Assembly: GCA_937902605.1 (NCBI GenBank)
Contig: CALFNC010000496.1
Coordinates: 1 to 7,863 of the forward strand
Length of the DNA: 7,863 bases
Reading direction: 5' to 3'
Source of the DNA: an uncultured Acidobacteriota bacterium
Lineage (GTDB): Bacteria > Acidobacteriota > Thermoanaerobaculia > UBA5066
The number at the start of each line of letters is the position of its first letter. Positions within the stretch are counted from its first letter, which is position 1. Both the position numbers and the translations under genes were made by a program. The notes beneath the pieces are model-generated. The model was not told the origin of the DNA, searched no databases, and saw only the letters and a list, made by a program, of their open reading frames with translations. This document shows positions 6,647 through 7,863 of this stretch, in pieces.

Positions 6647-6659
6647 AGGGGACGAGAAC

Positions 6660-6839
6660 GTGGAAGCGAAAGAGACGCGGACTTCGAGCGGGCACGGGGC
6701 AGGCGACCTGGACGTGAGCGTTCCAAGGGACGAGGTAGTCGAAATCCTCGCTCACGCGGTCTTCGTGTTCTTGACCGCCGTTCACAGGCCGGACCGAGCG
6801 GCGACAAGGCTCGCGTCCTCAGAGACTTCGCATGCCTGA
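6660..6839 (+). CDS. Small hypothetical protein (59 aa) heading the DUF2924-recombinase module
   Basis: GTG at 6660 follows AGGGG (6647-6651) at a spacing of eight bases and opens 59 codons ending in TGA at 6837-6839. The N-terminal half is polar; residues ~22-48 (VPRDEVVEILAHAVFVFLTA and onward) look like one amphipathic to hydrophobic helix. I know of similar tiny ORFs before DUF2924-recombinase pairs in proteobacterial mobile elements, but no function is established that I can name. The frame stays open upstream to 6465 inside the opposing 358-aa gene; that part is an antisense artefact. The stop overlaps an in-frame ATG (6832) of the next gene, which would couple the two if that start is used. 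Confidence 0.55.
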   Translation: MEAKETRTSSGHGAGDLDVSVPRDEVVEILAHAVFVFLTAVHRPDRAATRLASSETSHA

Positions 6840-6930
6840 CGCCGCTCTCAGAATCGCCTTGCCTTGTGAACCAGAGAGAGCGTGTATGTCCCTCGACGGA
6901 CGCGTTACCGCGCCCGCAGGAGGGACCGAG

Positions 6931-7473
6931 ATGGGACGCCTGACACCGGCTGCGGAACGCTCCTCAAGGGCCACGGCAGCGCTCGTGGCGAAGGAGCTGG
7001 CCGCCCTGAACGGCATGACCGGAGCCCGACTCGCGGCCAAGTTCGAGGAACTGTTCGGACGCCCTCCCGGCACCCGGAACAAGCCGTACCTCCGGAAGCG
7101 CCTCGCCTGGGAGATCCAGGCCCGGATCGAAGGCGGGCTCTCCGATCGCGCCCTCCAGCGGATCGAGGACCTGGCGGCCCACATCCCCGAGCGCTGGAAG
7201 GCGGCTCTCGACCCGAAGGGCCCGGCAAGGCCGAACCCGAACAGGGCCCAGGCTCCGTCGCCGACCCACCCTGACCCTCGCCTCCCGGCGCCGGGGACCG
7301 TCCTCACCCGCCTTCACGGAGGGGTCGAGCACCGCGTCACCGTCCTGGCTGACGGCTTCGAGTACCAGGGGGACCGCTACCAGTCCCTCTCGGCGATCGC
7401 CCGGAAGATCACCGGGACCGCCTGGAACGGGTTCACGTACTTCTTTGGCCGCGCCAAGGGGACGCGCCGTTGA
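6931..7473 (+). CDS. DUF2924 domain protein
   Basis: With the start at 6931 this is 180 aa. Residues ~17-72 hold the N-terminal signature ([18 protein letters not shown] and [17 protein letters not shown]), and ~121-175 the C-terminal one ([31 protein letters not shown], then FFGR), the typical DUF2924 layout (PF11149 as I recall it). The middle, ~90-120, is a proline-rich linker. DUF2924 has no settled biochemical role but very often sits directly before a serine recombinase, as here: its TGA overlaps the recombinase start in TTGA (7470-7473). A role as recombination partner or directionality factor is inference. The ATG at 6931 is preferred because AGGAGG sits seven bases upstream; in-frame ATGs at 6832 (overlapping the previous stop by eight bases) and 6886 (GAGAGAG upstream) would add 33 or 15 residues. 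Confidence 0.88.
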   Translation: MGRLTPAAERSSRATAALVAKELAALNGMTGARLAAKFEELFGRPPGTRNKPYLRKRLAWEIQARIEGGLSDRALQRIEDLAAHIPERWKAALDPKGPARPNPNRAQAPSPTHPDPRLPAPGTVLTRLHGGVEHRVTVLADGFEYQGDRYQSLSAIARKITGTAWNGFTYFFGRAKGTRR

Positions 7474-7810
7474 GAGACCCGCGTCGGTCATCGAAGCCGG
7501 GCGCCCCGGAGACGAAGCGGTGCGCGGTCTACACCCGCAAGTCGACATCCGTGGGCCTCGATCAGGACTTCAACTCCCTGGATGCTCAGAGGGAGGCCTG
7601 CGTCGCCTACATCCAGCGGCAGCCGGGCTGGACCCTTCTCCCCGACCTATTCGACGATGGCGGCTTCACCGGCGCGAATATCGAAAGGCCCGCCTTCCAG
7701 AGACTCCTCACCGACATCGACGCCGGGAAGATCGATGTCGTGGTCGTCTACAAAGTCGACCGGCTCAGCCGCTCCCTTCTCGACTTCGCGAAGCTGATGG
7801 AGCGGTTCGG
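7470..7810 (+). CDS. Serine recombinase, N-terminal resolvase domain (cut off by contig end)
   Basis: The genomic part gives 113 residues of a resolvase/invertase catalytic domain. YTRKST at 21-26 holds the likely nucleophile S25, followed by SLDAQREAC at 36-44, [19 protein letters not shown] at 62-80 and [10 protein letters not shown] at 93-102 with the conserved D97, R98 and R101. Members with this N-terminus are usually large serine recombinases of several hundred residues with a recombinase and zinc-ribbon domain after the catalytic domain; that part is missing. It would cut and rejoin DNA at attachment sites to integrate or excise the element. The start is TTG at 7470 in a TTGA overlap with the DUF2924 stop, with AAGGGG about eight bases upstream. 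The open frame runs on to a TAG at 7830-7832, but everything after 7810 is sequencing adapter, so that stop and the last residues (DRKSVV) are false. Confidence 0.93.
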
Positions 7811-7863
7811 AGATCGGAAGAGCGTCGTGTAGGGAAAGAGTGTAGATCTCGGTGGTCGCCGTA
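7811..7863. other. Illumina TruSeq adapter sequence (artefact at contig end)
   Basis: The stretch begins AGATCGGAAGAGCGTCGTGT and continues to the window end in GGTGGTCGCCGTA. As I remember the TruSeq universal adapter, this is its reverse complement, 53 of 58 bases, with only the final TCATT missing. It breaks the recombinase frame at a point where the family continues. The true genome sequence therefore ends at 7810, or within a base or so of it. Confidence 0.97.

Noticed and set aside
6465..6659. N-terminal extension of the 59-aa gene upstream to an ATG at 6465
   Set aside because: It would overlap the start of the 358-aa gene and its ribosome-binding site, and the GTG at 6660 has its own good AGGGG.
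7470..7832. Naturally short 120-aa resolvase-only protein
   Set aside because: The stop and last residues are coded by adapter sequence; the family continues past this point.

Overview
This window reads as part of a mobile genetic element (prophage, integrative element or integrated plasmid) from a GC-rich bacterium. GC was judged by eye and not counted. The assignment rests on gene content: a ParB/DNA-methyltransferase fusion, a primase-polymerase/helicase replication protein, a sigma-like regulator, a Com-like zinc-ribbon protein, a DUF2924 protein and a serine recombinase. No host housekeeping gene, tRNA, rRNA or CRISPR array is visible, so the taxon cannot be named. Gram-negative proteobacterial or a related high-GC lineage is only a guess, from where DUF2924-recombinase pairs are usually met.

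Layout. From about 6530 down to 1 everything reads leftward (- strand): an unrecognised 358-aa protein (5456-6532), two dyad repeats (5401-5456), a doubtful 68-aa ORF (5153-5359), a 75-aa four-cysteine protein (4929-5156), a hairpin at the next ribosome-binding site (4861-4885), a sigma-70-like protein (4086-4859), an 80-aa protein (3847-4089), the primase-polymerase/helicase (1223-3850) and the ParB-methyltransferase, which runs off the left edge (1-1226). The last four are joined by three 4-base start/stop overlaps, so they form one translationally coupled replication/modification cassette. From 6660 rightward (+ strand) lie a 59-aa protein, a DUF2924 protein and the start of a serine recombinase, again tightly packed. 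The 127 bases at 6533-6659 separate the two divergent modules and carry two inverted repeats that could be operators.

Working model (inference). The recombinase module would integrate or excise the element. The sigma-like protein and the zinc-ribbon protein would control expression. The primase-polymerase/helicase would start replication, and the methyltransferase would mark or protect the element's DNA. The 358-aa protein has no recognised role and is the best candidate for something new.

Caution: the last 53 bases (7811-7863) match the Illumina TruSeq universal adapter in reverse complement. They are not genomic. The apparent stop of the recombinase at 7830-7832 lies inside this adapter, so the gene is cut by an assembly artefact and is not naturally truncated.
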